Below, one piece after another: positions 17,456 through 26,270 of a stretch of DNA of 64,000 bases. Positions within the stretch are counted from its first letter, which is position 1. The number at the start of each line of letters is the position of its first letter. Origin of the DNA: Pseudooceanicola pacificus (GTDB taxonomy: Bacteria > Pseudomonadota > Alphaproteobacteria > Rhodobacterales > Rhodobacteraceae); assembly GCF_009789075.1 (NCBI RefSeq), contig NZ_WNXQ01000001.1, positions 124,001-188,000 on the forward strand, given 5' to 3'. The position numbers were made by a program, and so were the translations under genes. The notes under the pieces were generated by a model, which saw only the letters and a program-made list of their open reading frames with translations, was not told the origin of the DNA and did not search any database.

Positions 17456-19499
17456 CACCTCCCGCGCCCTGCTGGCCCTGACCCTTGCGCTTGGCCTTGG
17501 CGCCGCTGCGCGCGACGCCTTTGACGACTGGATCGACAGGACGGAACTGCCGCCGCTGGTGGCCGAAACCTCGGTCGAGATGCGGGACCGGGACGGCGCG
17601 CTGCTGCGCGCCTATACGGTGGCGGACGGGCGCTGGCGTCTGAATGTCGGCACGGACCAGGTCGATCCGCTCTTCCTGCGGATGCTGATGGCCTATGAGG
17701 ACAAGCGCTTTGCCAGCCATCATGGCGTCGACCCGCGCGCCGTGATCCGCGCCGCGTGGCAGGCGGTGTGGAACGGCGGCATCGTCTCGGGCGGGTCGAC
17801 CCTGACGATGCAGGTCGCCCGGCTGATCGAGGAAAGCGGCACCGGGCGCTGGTCGGGCAAGCTGCGGCAGGCCCGCGTGGCGCTGGCCCTGGAACGGCGG
17901 CTGAGCAAGGAGCGGATCCTCGACCTCTACCTGACCCACGCGCCCTATGGCGGCAATCTGGAGGGGCTGCGCTCGGCCACCTATGCCTGGTTCGGCAAAG
18001 AGCCCGGGCGCCTGACCCCCGCCGAGGCCGCCCTGCTGATCGCCCTGCCGCAATCGCCCGAGGCGCGCCGCCCGGATCGCGACCGCGACGCCGCCCGCGC
18101 TGCCCGCGACCGGGTGCTGGAACGTGCCGCCAATGCCGGGGCGATCACGGCCGAGGCCGCCACCGCCGCCCTGCACGATCCCGTGCCGTACGCACGCCGC
18201 CCCTTTCCCGCCCTGGCCCCGCATCTGACGGACCGCGCCCTGGCCGAAGCGCCGGACCTGCCGCGCCATGACCTGACGGTCCGGGCCGCGCTGCAGGCCA
18301 AGCTGGAACGCCTGGCCCGCGACACGCTGCGCGGCAAGGCCCCGCGCCTGTCTGTCGCCATCGTCGCGGCGGATCACCGTACGGGCGAGATCCTCGCCTC
18401 CGTCGGCTCTGCCGGTTACGACATGGGGGCGCAGCGCGAGGGCTATGTCGACATGACGCGCGCCCTGCGCTCTCCGGGGTCGACCCTGAAACCGCTGGTC
18501 TACGGGCTGGCCTTCGACGCCGGGCTGGCGCATCCCGAAACGCTGATCAGTGACCGTCCGGTGGCGTTCGGCTCTTACGCCCCGCAGAATTTCGACGGCA
18601 TGTTCCGCGGCGAGCTGCGGGTGGCCGAGGCGCTGCGCCTGTCGCTGAACATCCCCGTGGTGCTGCTGACCGACGCGCTTGGCCCGGAAAACCTGATGGC
18701 CGGGCTGCGCCGTGCCGGGGTGCGGGCCGACGTGCCCGGCGGCAAGCCCGGGCTGGCCGTCGCGCTTGGCGGTGTCGGCGTCACGCTGGAGGATCTCGTC
18801 ACCCTCTACGCCGGGCTGGCCGAGGGCGGCATGGCCCGCCCGCTGTCTTGGCGGATGACCGGGGGCGAGACGGTCCGCCAGCGCAGGGTGATCTCGCGCG
18901 CGGCGGCCTGGCAGGTGGGGCATATCCTCGCCGGGATGGCCCCGCCGGTGGGCGCGCCGCGCAACCGGCTGGCCTACAAGACCGGCACCAGCTACGGCCA
19001 CCGCGACGCCTGGGCCATCGGGTTCGACGGGGATCACGTGATCGGGGTCTGGATCGGGCGGCCGGACGGCACGCCCGTACCGGGCGCTTTTGGCGCCGAG
19101 GTCGCGGCGCCGGTCCTGTTCGAAGCCTTCCAGCGGCTGAAGGCGGATCTTGCCCCCCTGCCGCCGCCGCCGCCCGAAACCCTGCTGGTCGGCGCCTCGC
19201 TGCTGCCCGAACCGCTGAAACGCTTCCGCGCCCGCGATGCCGTCTTTGTCGCCGATCCGCGCGCGCCGGTGCTGGCCTTCCCGCCGGACGGTGCGGTGTT
19301 GAGCGTGCGGGACGGACAGATGCCGGCCAGGGTGAACGAGGGCCGCCCGCCCTTCACCTGGCTGGCCAACGGACGGCCCCTGGCCACCGGAATACGCGCG
19401 CGCTCGGTGCTGCTGGACGGGCTTGGCACCGGCTTTGCCGATATCTCGGTGATCGACGCGGCGGGACGCTCGGCCCGGGTCTCGGTGCGGATCGAATAG
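17448..19499 (+). CDS. pbpC: Penicillin-binding protein 1C
   Basis: This 683-residue bifunctional peptidoglycan synthase has one N-terminal membrane anchor (about 5-21). The glycosyltransferase domain has catalytic Glu84 in AYEDKRFASHHGVD and the GGSTLTMQ motif. The transpeptidase domain has S345-T-L-K, S399-L-N and K511-T-G. The C-terminal domain (about 590-683, beginning near VFVADPRAPVLAFPPDG) is the PBP1C-specific module. PBP1C commonly travels with bacterial alpha-2-macroglobulin, as here. The gene ends 3 nt before a convergent gene, leaving no room for a separate terminator. Confidence 0.95.
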   Translation: MSSTSRALLALTLALGLGAAARDAFDDWIDRTELPPLVAETSVEMRDRDGALLRAYTVADGRWRLNVGTDQVDPLFLRMLMAYEDKRFASHHGVDPRAVIRAAWQAVWNGGIVSGGSTLTMQVARLIEESGTGRWSGKLRQARVALALERRLSKERILDLYLTHAPYGGNLEGLRSATYAWFGKEPGRLTPAEAALLIALPQSPEARRPDRDRDAARAARDRVLERAANAGAITAEAATAALHDPVPYARRPFPALAPHLTDRALAEAPDLPRHDLTVRAALQAKLERLARDTLRGKAPRLSVAIVAADHRTGEILASVGSAGYDMGAQREGYVDMTRALRSPGSTLKPLVYGLAFDAGLAHPETLISDRPVAFGSYAPQNFDGMFRGELRVAEALRLSLNIPVVLLTDALGPENLMAGLRRAGVRADVPGGKPGLAVALGGVGVTLEDLVTLYAGLAEGGMARPLSWRMTGGETVRQRRVISRAAAWQVGHILAGMAPPVGAPRNRLAYKTGTSYGHRDAWAIGFDGDHVIGVWIGRPDGTPVPGAFGAEVAAPVLFEAFQRLKADLAPLPPPPPETLLVGASLLPEPLKRFRARDAVFVADPRAPVLAFPPDGAVLSVRDGQMPARVNEGRPPFTWLANGRPLATGIRARSVLLDGLGTGFADISVIDAAGRSARVSVRIE

Positions 19500-19502
19500 G
19501 GC

Positions 19503-20114
19503 TCAGCCCCGGCGCGGCAGCAGCCGGGCGATGCCGATCACGGCAAGGCCGCCCAGGAAGAAGCCGAAGGCCAGCCCGGCGGACCAGCCCAGCACCCCGG
19601 CCCAGCCCTGCGTGTCCGGGTTCACGAAGAAATAGGGATAGGTCCCATCGGACAGCCCGCGCAGCAGGGCGTAGACCACGTAGAGCAGCGGCCAGATCAG
19701 CCAGAGCAGCGCCGCCCGCAGGCCCAGCCCGGCGCGGTCGGCCCAGACCGCCCACCAGCCCAGGGCGCAGATGGGCACGATCGTGTGCAGGCCGAGGTCG
19801 GACCAGAACTCCAACCCCTGCAACTCGCGCGCCAGCAGCAGGTGATAGACCACCGCCGTGATCGCGATCCACAGCGTCAGCCCCCCGGCCCAGCCCGGGC
19901 GCAGCGCACGGCCCGAGAGCGCGACACGGGCGAAACCGGCGGCAATCATCGCATTGGTCAGGATGGTGAAATAGCGCGCCATCTTCCAGATCACGACAAG
20001 GGCCGAATCCCCGGGATGCTCGGCCGCATCGACCACGAACTGCGCCACCAGCGACACACAGGCGAGAGCCGCGACGGCGGCGGCGAAAAGGCGGGCGAGG
20101 CGCGACAAGGTCAT
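19503..20114 (-). CDS. Pr6Pr family integral membrane protein
   Basis: This 203-residue protein has six hydrophobic segments. The sequences [34 protein letters not shown] and [22 protein letters not shown] fit the Pr6Pr/FAR-17a-like family of unknown biochemical role. The start is the ATG encoding [10 protein letters not shown]; the frame continues open far upstream, opposite recO and imuB, but that is non-coding. It is convergent with pbpC and divergent from recO. Confidence 0.82.
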   Translation of the reverse strand: MTLSRLARLFAAAVAALACVSLVAQFVVDAAEHPGDSALVVIWKMARYFTILTNAMIAAGFARVALSGRALRPGWAGGLTLWIAITAVVYHLLLARELQGLEFWSDLGLHTIVPICALGWWAVWADRAGLGLRAALLWLIWPLLYVVYALLRGLSDGTYPYFFVNPDTQGWAGVLGWSAGLAFGFFLGGLAVIGIARLLPRRG

Positions 20115-20228
20115 GCCCCAGATTTGCCGATCTCGGCGCACCGGGCAAGCGGTCAGCCGCATGGAGGGACGCGCCGGAAGGGGCGGGCGGCCCTTGCGGC
20201 GGCGGCGCCCCGGCCCGATAGTTGCCGC

Positions 20229-20963
20229 ATGGAATGGCGCGATCACGGGATTGTCCTGTCCGTGCGGCGGCACGGCGAGAACGCGGCGATCATCGAGGTC
20301 TTCACCCCCTCGCATGGCCGCCACGCCGGAGTCGTGCGCGGCGGCGCCTCGCGCAGGATCGCGCCGGTGCTGCAGCCCGGGGCCCAGGTCGACCTGGCGT
20401 GGAAGGCGCGGCTGGAAGAGCATATGGGCCATTTCGCGGTCGAGCCGCTGCGCTCGCGCGCCGCGGCGATGGCGGACCGGATGGCGCTGGCCGGGCTGAA
20501 CGCGGTCTGCGCGCTGCTGTGCTTCTGCCTGCCCGAGCGCGAGGCGCATCCCGCGCTCTATCGCCGGACCGAGATGCTGCTGGACCTGCTGGGCGACGGC
20601 GAGCTCTGGCCGCTGGCCTACCTCCGCTGGGAACTGGCGCTGCTGGAGGAGACGGGATTCGGCCTGGACCTGGGCTCTTGCGCGGTGACCGGGGCAACGG
20701 AGGGGCTGGTGCATGTCTCGCCCCGGTCGGGGCGCGCGGTGGCGCGCGGGGCGGCGGGGGAATGGGAAAGCCGGATGCTGCCACTGCCGCCCTGCCTGCG
20801 GGGCGAGGGCGAGGCGCCGGATGCCGAGATCGTCGAAGCCCTTGGCACCACGGGGTATTTCCTGAACGCGCGGCTGGCGCCCGAACTGGGAACGCGGCCG
20901 CTGCCCGAGGCGCGGCAGCGCTATGTGGACCTGCTCGCGCGGCGGGTGCGGGCCGGGGCCTGA
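20229..20963 (+). CDS. recO: DNA repair protein RecO
   Basis: This 244-residue recombination mediator has an N-terminal OB fold ([26 protein letters not shown]...HAGVVRGG) and a helical C-terminal part with [25 protein letters not shown]. The latter resembles the RecO zinc-binding region, but only the first Cys and a later PPC Cys are visible. RecO loads RecA with RecR in gap repair. A perfect 11-bp inverted repeat 11 nt after the stop probably ends its transcript. Confidence 0.94.
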   Translation: MEWRDHGIVLSVRRHGENAAIIEVFTPSHGRHAGVVRGGASRRIAPVLQPGAQVDLAWKARLEEHMGHFAVEPLRSRAAAMADRMALAGLNAVCALLCFCLPEREAHPALYRRTEMLLDLLGDGELWPLAYLRWELALLEETGFGLDLGSCAVTGATEGLVHVSPRSGRAVARGAAGEWESRMLPLPPCLRGEGEAPDAEIVEALGTTGYFLNARLAPELGTRPLPEARQRYVDLLARRVRAGA

Positions 20964-20974
20964 GCCCGGCCGGC

Positions 20975-20999
20975 CCCGAAATTTCGACGAAATTTCGGG
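20975..20999 (+). terminator. Perfect 11-bp inverted repeat after recO
   Basis: CCCGAAATTTC, loop GAC, then GAAATTTCGGG. Each arm also holds the 8-bp palindrome GAAATTTC, so several alternative pairings exist. There is no T-run, so it is either a Rho-assisted stop or an mRNA 3'-end stabiliser. It separates recO from the SOS-controlled imuB. Confidence 0.55.
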
Positions 21000-21053
21000 C
21001 GCGCGCGGGGGGCGGGGGCGGACTCGACTCGCGGCGGCCGGAGCGGTAAATTG

Positions 21054-21068
21054 GAACAAATAGTGAAC
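21054..21068 (+). promoter_or_regulatory. SOS box (LexA operator), GAAC-N7-GAAC
   Basis: GAAC AAATAGT GAAC is an exact match to the direct-repeat LexA box of alphaproteobacteria (GTTC-N7-GTTC on the other strand). It ends 18 nt before the likely imuB ATG, so LexA bound here would block initiation of imuB transcription. Its position also rules out the TTG at 21051 as the imuB start. Confidence 0.8.
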
Positions 21069-21086
21069 ATATGCTGCCCGCCCGTC

Positions 21087-22757
21087 ATGCCCGAAGATCC
21101 GCGCCCCTCCGCCCCCCGGCGGATCATGTCGCTCTGGTTTCCGCGCCTCGCTGCGGAGCATCTGCTGCGCGCCGCGCCCGGCGACACGCGCCCCTTTGCC
21201 GTGGTGCGCGATCACGGCAACATGCAGCTGCTCTGGTCGCTGTCGGCCGCGGCCTCGGCTGCCGGACTCAAACCCGGCCAGCCGCTGCGCGACGCCCGGG
21301 CGATGTGCCCCGAGCTGCACACCCGCCTGCGCAACCCGCAGCGCGAGGCCGCCTTTCTGACCGTGCTGCGCCGATGGGCGGGGAAATACTCGCCCTGGAT
21401 CGCCGAGACAGCGCCCGAGTCGCTGCTGATCGACATCACCGGCTGCGCCCATCTGTTCGGCGGCGAGGCAGAGCTGATGGAGGCCATCGCCGGGGACTGC
21501 GCCGGGTTCGGCCTGACCGTGCAGGCGGGCATCGCCGACACCGTCGGCGCGGCCTGGGCCCTGGCGCATCACGCGGGCGGGACGGCGGCGCACAACCGCA
21601 CCGGCGACGCGGTGGATGCCGAGGCCCGCGCCACCCGCTCGCGCGCCGCGCGGCGCCACTGGGTCAAGGGCGGCCCGGCGCCGCTGGCCGCTGCCCCCGC
21701 CGCCCCGGCGGGCCGGATCGCCCCCCCGGGCCAGACCCGCAGCGCGCTGGCCCCGCTGCCGCTGGCCGCCCTGCGGCTGGAGCCCGAGGTGCTGGCGCAG
21801 CTGGCCCGGCTGGGGCTGCGGCGGGTCGAGGATCTGCTGAACCAGCCCCGCGCCCCCCTCGCCCGCCGCTTCGGCCAGGCGCTGGTGCTGCGCATCGACC
21901 AGGCGCTCGGCCACGTGCCCGAGCCGGTCTCGCCCGCCCCGGCCGAGCGGGCGGATGCGGTGCGGATGACCCTGCCGGAACCGATCGGGCTGGAAACCGA
22001 CATCGCCGCCGCGCTGGACCGGCTGCTGCCCCGGCTCTGCGCCACGCTGGAGGGGCGCGGCATGGGCATCCGCACGATCCGGCTGCAGGCGTTCCGCACC
22101 GACGGCACGATGCAGTGGATCTCTGCGGGGCTCGCCCGCCCGACCCACGACCCCGGGCGCATCCGCCCCCTGCTGGCGATGAAACTGTCCGAGATCGACG
22201 CCGGCTTCGGCATCGACATGCTGCGCGTCGAGGCGCTGCAGACCGAGCCGGTGCATCGCGAACAGGCCCGCGGCCATGCCGAGGCCGGGCAGGCCGTGTC
22301 GGAGCGGCTGGCCGCGCAGACCGCGCTGGACGACCTCGTGACCCGGATCGGCGCAAGGGTGGGGATGGAGGCGGTGACGCGGCTGCATCCCGGCGCCTCG
22401 CATATCCCGGAAAAGACGGCGATCGTGCTGGCCGCCGCCTGGTCCGACCCCGCGCCGGGCTGGCCCGCGCCGGCGGTGCCGCGTCCGCGGCTGCTCTGGC
22501 GGCCCGAGCCGGTGAGCGCGCCGGACGCGCCCCGCCCGCCCGGACTGATCCGCTGGCGCGGGCGGCGGCTGCGCGTGCTCTCGGCCACGGGGCCCGAACG
22601 GATCGCCCCGGAATGGTGGCTGGACGAACCCGCCTGGCGCACCGGGGTCCGCGACTACTGGCGCGTCACGGTCGAGGGGGGTGAGCGGCTGTGGCTCTAC
22701 TATGCCCACGGCGCCACGATGTCCGCCGGCTGGTTCTGCCACGGCAGCTTTGCCTGA
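21087..22757 (+). CDS. imuB: ImuB, catalytically inactive Y-family polymerase-like mutasome protein
   Basis: This protein of about 556 residues opens with RRIMSLWFPRLAAEHLL, as in ImuB. In place of the SxDE acidic pair of active Y-family polymerases it has APESLLIDITG, so it should lack polymerase activity and act as an adaptor linking the beta clamp to DnaE2. A helix-hairpin-helix region (LARLGLRRVEDLLNQPRAPLARRFG) and little-finger-like domain follow. ATG 21087 is chosen as start because the in-frame TTG upstream lies over the SOS box; ATG 21126 is also possible. The usual partners imuA and dnaE2 are not adjacent. Confidence 0.92.
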   Translation: MPEDPRPSAPRRIMSLWFPRLAAEHLLRAAPGDTRPFAVVRDHGNMQLLWSLSAAASAAGLKPGQPLRDARAMCPELHTRLRNPQREAAFLTVLRRWAGKYSPWIAETAPESLLIDITGCAHLFGGEAELMEAIAGDCAGFGLTVQAGIADTVGAAWALAHHAGGTAAHNRTGDAVDAEARATRSRAARRHWVKGGPAPLAAAPAAPAGRIAPPGQTRSALAPLPLAALRLEPEVLAQLARLGLRRVEDLLNQPRAPLARRFGQALVLRIDQALGHVPEPVSPAPAERADAVRMTLPEPIGLETDIAAALDRLLPRLCATLEGRGMGIRTIRLQAFRTDGTMQWISAGLARPTHDPGRIRPLLAMKLSEIDAGFGIDMLRVEALQTEPVHREQARGHAEAGQAVSERLAAQTALDDLVTRIGARVGMEAVTRLHPGASHIPEKTAIVLAAAWSDPAPGWPAPAVPRPRLLWRPEPVSAPDAPRPPGLIRWRGRRLRVLSATGPERIAPEWWLDEPAWRTGVRDYWRVTVEGGERLWLYYAHGATMSAGWFCHGSFA

Positions 22758-22800
22758 ACACCCTGGCCGATATCCCGACGCCCCTCGTTCCGCTGGCCCC

Positions 22801-22850
22801 AAATATCCCGGGGGAGTCCGCGCACAGCGCGGGCGGGGGCAGAGCCCCCT
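22801..22850 (+). repeat. Two-hairpin intergenic repeat, copy A
   Basis: It begins AAATATCCCGGGGGAGT. A hairpin CCGCGC-aca-GCGCGG and a second hairpin GGGGGC-aga-GCCCCC follow. It lies 43 nt after the imuB stop. The same architecture recurs at 24038-24084 (opposite orientation) and 55146-55199. It is likely a REP-type element or a 3'-end structure. Confidence 0.65.
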
Positions 22851-23045
22851 CCCACCTCCGTCATTTGCATTTCCCCGGATAACGGGGGCGACGTCTCACC
22901 TGACCGCCGCGTCTCGCGTCGGGGGCACTGCAAACAACGCTCAGACCGGGGCCCCTCGTCCCCTCCCCCAACAGGGATCCCGCCCGGCCCACGGCAAGCG
23001 CCCGACATCTTGCCCGGCCCCGGCCTTGGCGCTATCAGGCGGCAC

Positions 23046-23957
23046 ATGTTCACCGTCGCAGCCCTCTATCACTTCACCCGGTTTCCGGATCCGGCCGGCC
23101 TGCGGCAGCCGCTGCTGGATCTCTGCCTGGCGCAGGGGGTCACCGGGACGCTGCTGCTGGCGCAGGAGGGGATCAACGGCACCATCGCCGGCCCCCGCGC
23201 CGGGATCGACGCGATCCTGGCCCATATCCGCGCCCTGCCCGGCTGTGACGGGCTGGAGCACAAGGAGAGCACCGCCAGCACCCGGCCCTTCGCCCGGATG
23301 AAGGTGCGGCTGAAGCGCGAGATCGTGACCATGGGCCAGCCCGATGTCGATCCGCGCGCCCGGGTGGGGCATTACGTCGATCCGTCCGATTGGAACGCGC
23401 TGATCCGCTCGCCCGATGTCGCGGTGATCGACACCCGCAACGATTACGAGGTGGCCATCGGCACCTTCGAGGGCGCCGTCGATCCGCAGACCGCCAGTTT
23501 CCGCGATTTCCCCGCCTGGTGGGAGGCGAACCGCGAGCGGTTCCACAACAAGCGGATCGCGATGTTCTGCACCGGCGGGATCCGCTGCGAGAAATCCACC
23601 AACTGGCTGCTGGGTCAGGGGGTGGAGGAGGTCTACCACCTGAAGGGCGGGATCCTGAAATACCTCGAGGACGTGCCGGAGGCGGAGAGCGCCTGGCGGG
23701 GCGAATGCTTTGTCTTCGACGGGCGCGTCTCGGTCGGGCACGGGCTGCGCGAGGGGCCGCACGAACTCTGCCATGCCTGCCGCCGGCCGATCCTGCCCGG
23801 GGACCGCGCGCGGGCGGAATACGAGCATGGCGTCTCGTGTCATCACTGCATCGGCGAGACCTCGCAGGGCGACAAGGCGCGGTTCCGCGAACGGCAGAAG
23901 CAGATCGCCCTGGCGCAGGCCCGGGGCGAGGCGCATCTGGGGCGCGAGGACGGCTGA
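23046..23957 (+). CDS. trhO: tRNA uridine-34 hydroxylase TrhO (rhodanese-like, YceA)
   Basis: This 303-residue protein has an N-terminal ferredoxin-like part ([16 protein letters not shown]) and a rhodanese domain with active-site loop CTGGIRCEK (Cys175). A C-terminal Cys-rich tail follows ([19 protein letters not shown]). TrhO makes 5-hydroxyuridine at the tRNA wobble position independently of prephenate. The start [13 protein letters not shown] fits the family; an upstream in-frame ATG adds a poor leader. It stands alone between two copies of the intergenic repeat. Confidence 0.94.
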   Translation: MFTVAALYHFTRFPDPAGLRQPLLDLCLAQGVTGTLLLAQEGINGTIAGPRAGIDAILAHIRALPGCDGLEHKESTASTRPFARMKVRLKREIVTMGQPDVDPRARVGHYVDPSDWNALIRSPDVAVIDTRNDYEVAIGTFEGAVDPQTASFRDFPAWWEANRERFHNKRIAMFCTGGIRCEKSTNWLLGQGVEEVYHLKGGILKYLEDVPEAESAWRGECFVFDGRVSVGHGLREGPHELCHACRRPILPGDRARAEYEHGVSCHHCIGETSQGDKARFRERQKQIALAQARGEAHLGREDG

Positions 23958-24037
23958 GTCTGCGGCCCGTCCGGCGGGCGTGACCTGGCGGAGCGCCTGC
24001 GGCGCACATGAGGCTTGGCGCGCTGGCGCGCGCGGCC

Positions 24038-24084
24038 GGGGGCTCTGCCCCCATCGGCCTGCGGCCGACTCCCCCGGCATATTT
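24038..24084 (-). repeat. Two-hairpin intergenic repeat, copy B
   Basis: Read on the minus strand it has AAATATGCCGGGGGAGT, a hairpin CGGCC-gca-GGCCG and a hairpin GGGGGC-aga-GCCCCC. It lies 26 nt after the stop of the minus-strand MFS gene and between convergent genes, so it could end transcripts from either side. Confidence 0.65.
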
Positions 24085-24109
24085 CCGGCAAGAGGAAGCG
24101 AGGGGGCGG

Positions 24110-25321
24110 TCAGGCCAGGACGGGACGGCGGGTCGCGCGCAGGAGGATCAGCAGCATGATGCCGAGGTTCAGCGCGTTGAAGGCGATGCCGTTCAGGAAG
24201 GCCATGCGGTAGCTGCCGGTCACGTCGTAGATCCAGCCGGACATCCAGCCGCCCAGGGCCATGCCGAGAATCGTGCCCATGATGACGAAGCCGACCCGGG
24301 CACCGGCCTGGCGGGCGGGCAGGAATTCCCGCACGATCACGGCGTAGCTGGGCACGATACCGCCCTGGCTGAGGCCGAAGACCAGCGAGACGAGGTAGAG
24401 CGAGGTCAGCCCGCCCGAGGGCAGGTAGAGGATCAGGGCGAGGAACTGCAGGAAGGATCCGATCAGCAGGGTGCGCACCCCGCCCAGGCGGTCGGCCACC
24501 GCGCCCGAGACCAGGCGCGAGACCACCCCGCCCAGCAGCATGAGCGACAGCATCTGTCCGCCCGCCGCGGGGCCGTAGCCGAGGTCGATGCAATAGGCCA
24601 CGATATGGACCTGCGGCATCGACATGGCCACGCAGCATCCCACCCCTGCCAGGAACAGCAGCAGGGTCAGCGGACCGGGGGCAAAGCCCGCAGTCTGGGC
24701 CCGTTCCGCCGAGGCGGCGTCGGAGCGGGCGGCGGCCTCTTCGGGGAGGCGGCGGCGCAGGGTCATGGCCAACGGGATCATCCCCGCCACCGAGATCACC
24801 GCCAGCACCAGATAGGCCGCCCGCCAGCCCTGATGTTCGAGGATTCCGGCCAGCACAACCGGCCAGACCACCCCGCTGAGGTAATTGCCCGAGGCCGCGA
24901 TGCCGACCGCGATGCCCCGGCGTTTCATGAACCAGAGCGAGATATCGGCGATCAGCGGCCCGAAGCAGGCCGCGGTGGCAAATCCGATGGCCAGCTGCAG
25001 CGCGCAGACCAGCCAGAACTGCCCGGTCATCGAGGTGAGGGTGAAGCCGATTCCGCTGATCAGCGCGGCACAGATCAGCGCGGTTGTGGCGCCGTAGCGG
25101 TCCACGATCCGGCCGATCAGCAGGTTGCCCAGGGCATAGCCGAACATGGTGAAGGTGTAGGGCAGCGAGGCATCGCCCCGGTCGAGACCGAATTCCGCCT
25201 GCATCGCCGGAAGCACGACGATCGACGCCCACATCCCGACATTCCCGATGATCGCGATCAGCAGGGAGAACATCAGGCGGCGCCAGGAATAGGCGCTGTC
25301 GAGGGCGGACGGCTCTGTCAT
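24110..25321 (-). CDS. MFS transporter (monocarboxylate/OFA-like)
   Basis: This 403-residue protein has 12 predicted transmembrane segments and a central polar loop (RRRLPEEAAARSDAASAERAQ). Between helices 2 and 3, YALGNLLIGRIVDRYGATTAL is the MFS motif A region. FGLSQGGIVPSYAVIVREFLPARQAGARVG is typical of MCT/OFA-type carboxylate carriers. It lies just after the TetR gene on the same strand (100-nt gap) and next to the TRAP catabolic cassette, so it may carry a related organic acid. This is inference from position. Confidence 0.87.
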   Translation of the reverse strand: MTEPSALDSAYSWRRLMFSLLIAIIGNVGMWASIVVLPAMQAEFGLDRGDASLPYTFTMFGYALGNLLIGRIVDRYGATTALICAALISGIGFTLTSMTGQFWLVCALQLAIGFATAACFGPLIADISLWFMKRRGIAVGIAASGNYLSGVVWPVVLAGILEHQGWRAAYLVLAVISVAGMIPLAMTLRRRLPEEAAARSDAASAERAQTAGFAPGPLTLLLFLAGVGCCVAMSMPQVHIVAYCIDLGYGPAAGGQMLSLMLLGGVVSRLVSGAVADRLGGVRTLLIGSFLQFLALILYLPSGGLTSLYLVSLVFGLSQGGIVPSYAVIVREFLPARQAGARVGFVIMGTILGMALGGWMSGWIYDVTGSYRMAFLNGIAFNALNLGIMLLILLRATRRPVLA

Positions 25322-25421
25322 GGCGGGACGCTATTGCGCCGGATGCCGGGCGGCAAGATCGGGATGTCGCGCAGCCGGCAGCGGCGGATGTGCAAAAATG
25401 GCATGCTGGGGCGACGGCGCG

Positions 25422-26168
25422 CTATGGCCCGTCCTGCGGACCGCCCTTTCGGCTGGCAATCGCGGTCATGCCGTTCACGCAGAACGACACCAGCGTGTCG
25501 CGGTGATCCATCGCATTGCCCCCCGCATGACCCGTCAGCCCGGCGATGCGGGCGCGGCTGGCCACGAGCGACAGCATCGAGGCCACGGTCAGCGTCAGCG
25601 CGGTGACGAGGGCATCGCGATCCGCCTCGGGGCAGACCTGCTGCATGGCGTCGAGATATTCCCGCGCCATCGGGTCATAGAGTTCGCCGACATTCTTGTA
25701 CCACCTGTCATCGGCCACGATCCGGGCGATCAGCCGGGCATAGGCGCCCCATTGCGGATCGTCGTGGCTGGCATATTCGAGGTAGGGCAGGATGTAGGCC
25801 TCGACCAGGTCGTCGAGTTTCGGGGCCGGGCCGGCCATCACCCGGGCCAGCCTGTCGCGCCGGGCGATGTTCAGGGCCTCGACCCGGCGGGAGAGGACGG
25901 TGCGGATCAGCTCGGTCTTGGAACCGCCGTGGAAGCCGACGACGCCGAGGGTCACCCCCGCCGCGGCCGCGATCTGGCGAATCGACACGGCGTCGACCCC
26001 TTCGGCGCTGAACAGCCGCTCGGCGGCATCGAGAACCCGCTCACGCGTGGCCTCGCCGCGCAGCAGGCGGCCGTCGGGGCGGGGGCAGTCGCCCGGGGTG
26101 TCGTCGGACGGGCCGGTATCAGCGCGGGAGTCGGTGTCGGGATCTCTCATGACGGCAGTATCCCTCAT
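25422..26168 (-). CDS. TetR/AcrR family transcriptional regulator
   Basis: This 248-residue regulator has a HTH near residues 40-85: TRERVLDAAERLFSAEGVDAVSIRQIAAAAGVTLGVVGFHGGSK. The C-terminal ligand domain is helical. An N-terminal extension of about 35 residues, acidic and Pro-rich, precedes the HTH. ATG 26168 is preferred because AGGGGG lies 5 nt upstream; ATG 26150 is an alternative. It is divergent from the TRAP operon, and the spacer holds an ACGTACGT palindrome inside the TRAP promoter, so it probably represses that operon. Confidence 0.9.
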   Translation of the reverse strand: MRDTAVMRDPDTDSRADTGPSDDTPGDCPRPDGRLLRGEATRERVLDAAERLFSAEGVDAVSIRQIAAAAGVTLGVVGFHGGSKTELIRTVLSRRVEALNIARRDRLARVMAGPAPKLDDLVEAYILPYLEYASHDDPQWGAYARLIARIVADDRWYKNVGELYDPMAREYLDAMQQVCPEADRDALVTALTLTVASMLSLVASRARIAGLTGHAGGNAMDHRDTLVSFCVNGMTAIASRKGGPQDGP

Positions 26169-26178
26169 TTCTGCCCCC

Positions 26179-26207
26179 TTGACAATTTATACGTACGTTC
26201 AGATAGT
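26179..26207 (+). promoter_or_regulatory. Promoter of the TRAP cassette with embedded TetR-type operator
   Basis: A perfect -35 TTGACA (26179-26184), a 17-nt spacer and a -10 GATAGT (26202-26207) form a strong sigma-70-type promoter. The palindrome ACGTACGT (26191-26198) sits in the spacer, where a bound dimer would block RNA polymerase. The divergent TetR gene starts 11 nt away. Confidence 0.72.
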
Positions 26208-26270
26208 TTTCCCGAGGCCGCCGGGGAGCGGCCGCCCGGAGACCTTCCGGGACACAAGGGAGGACGATCC

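Noticed and set aside
19503..22802. The minus-strand membrane-protein frame staying open through recO and imuB
   Set aside because: Only the part after the ATG at 20114 looks like protein; the extension is antisense to two well-supported genes.
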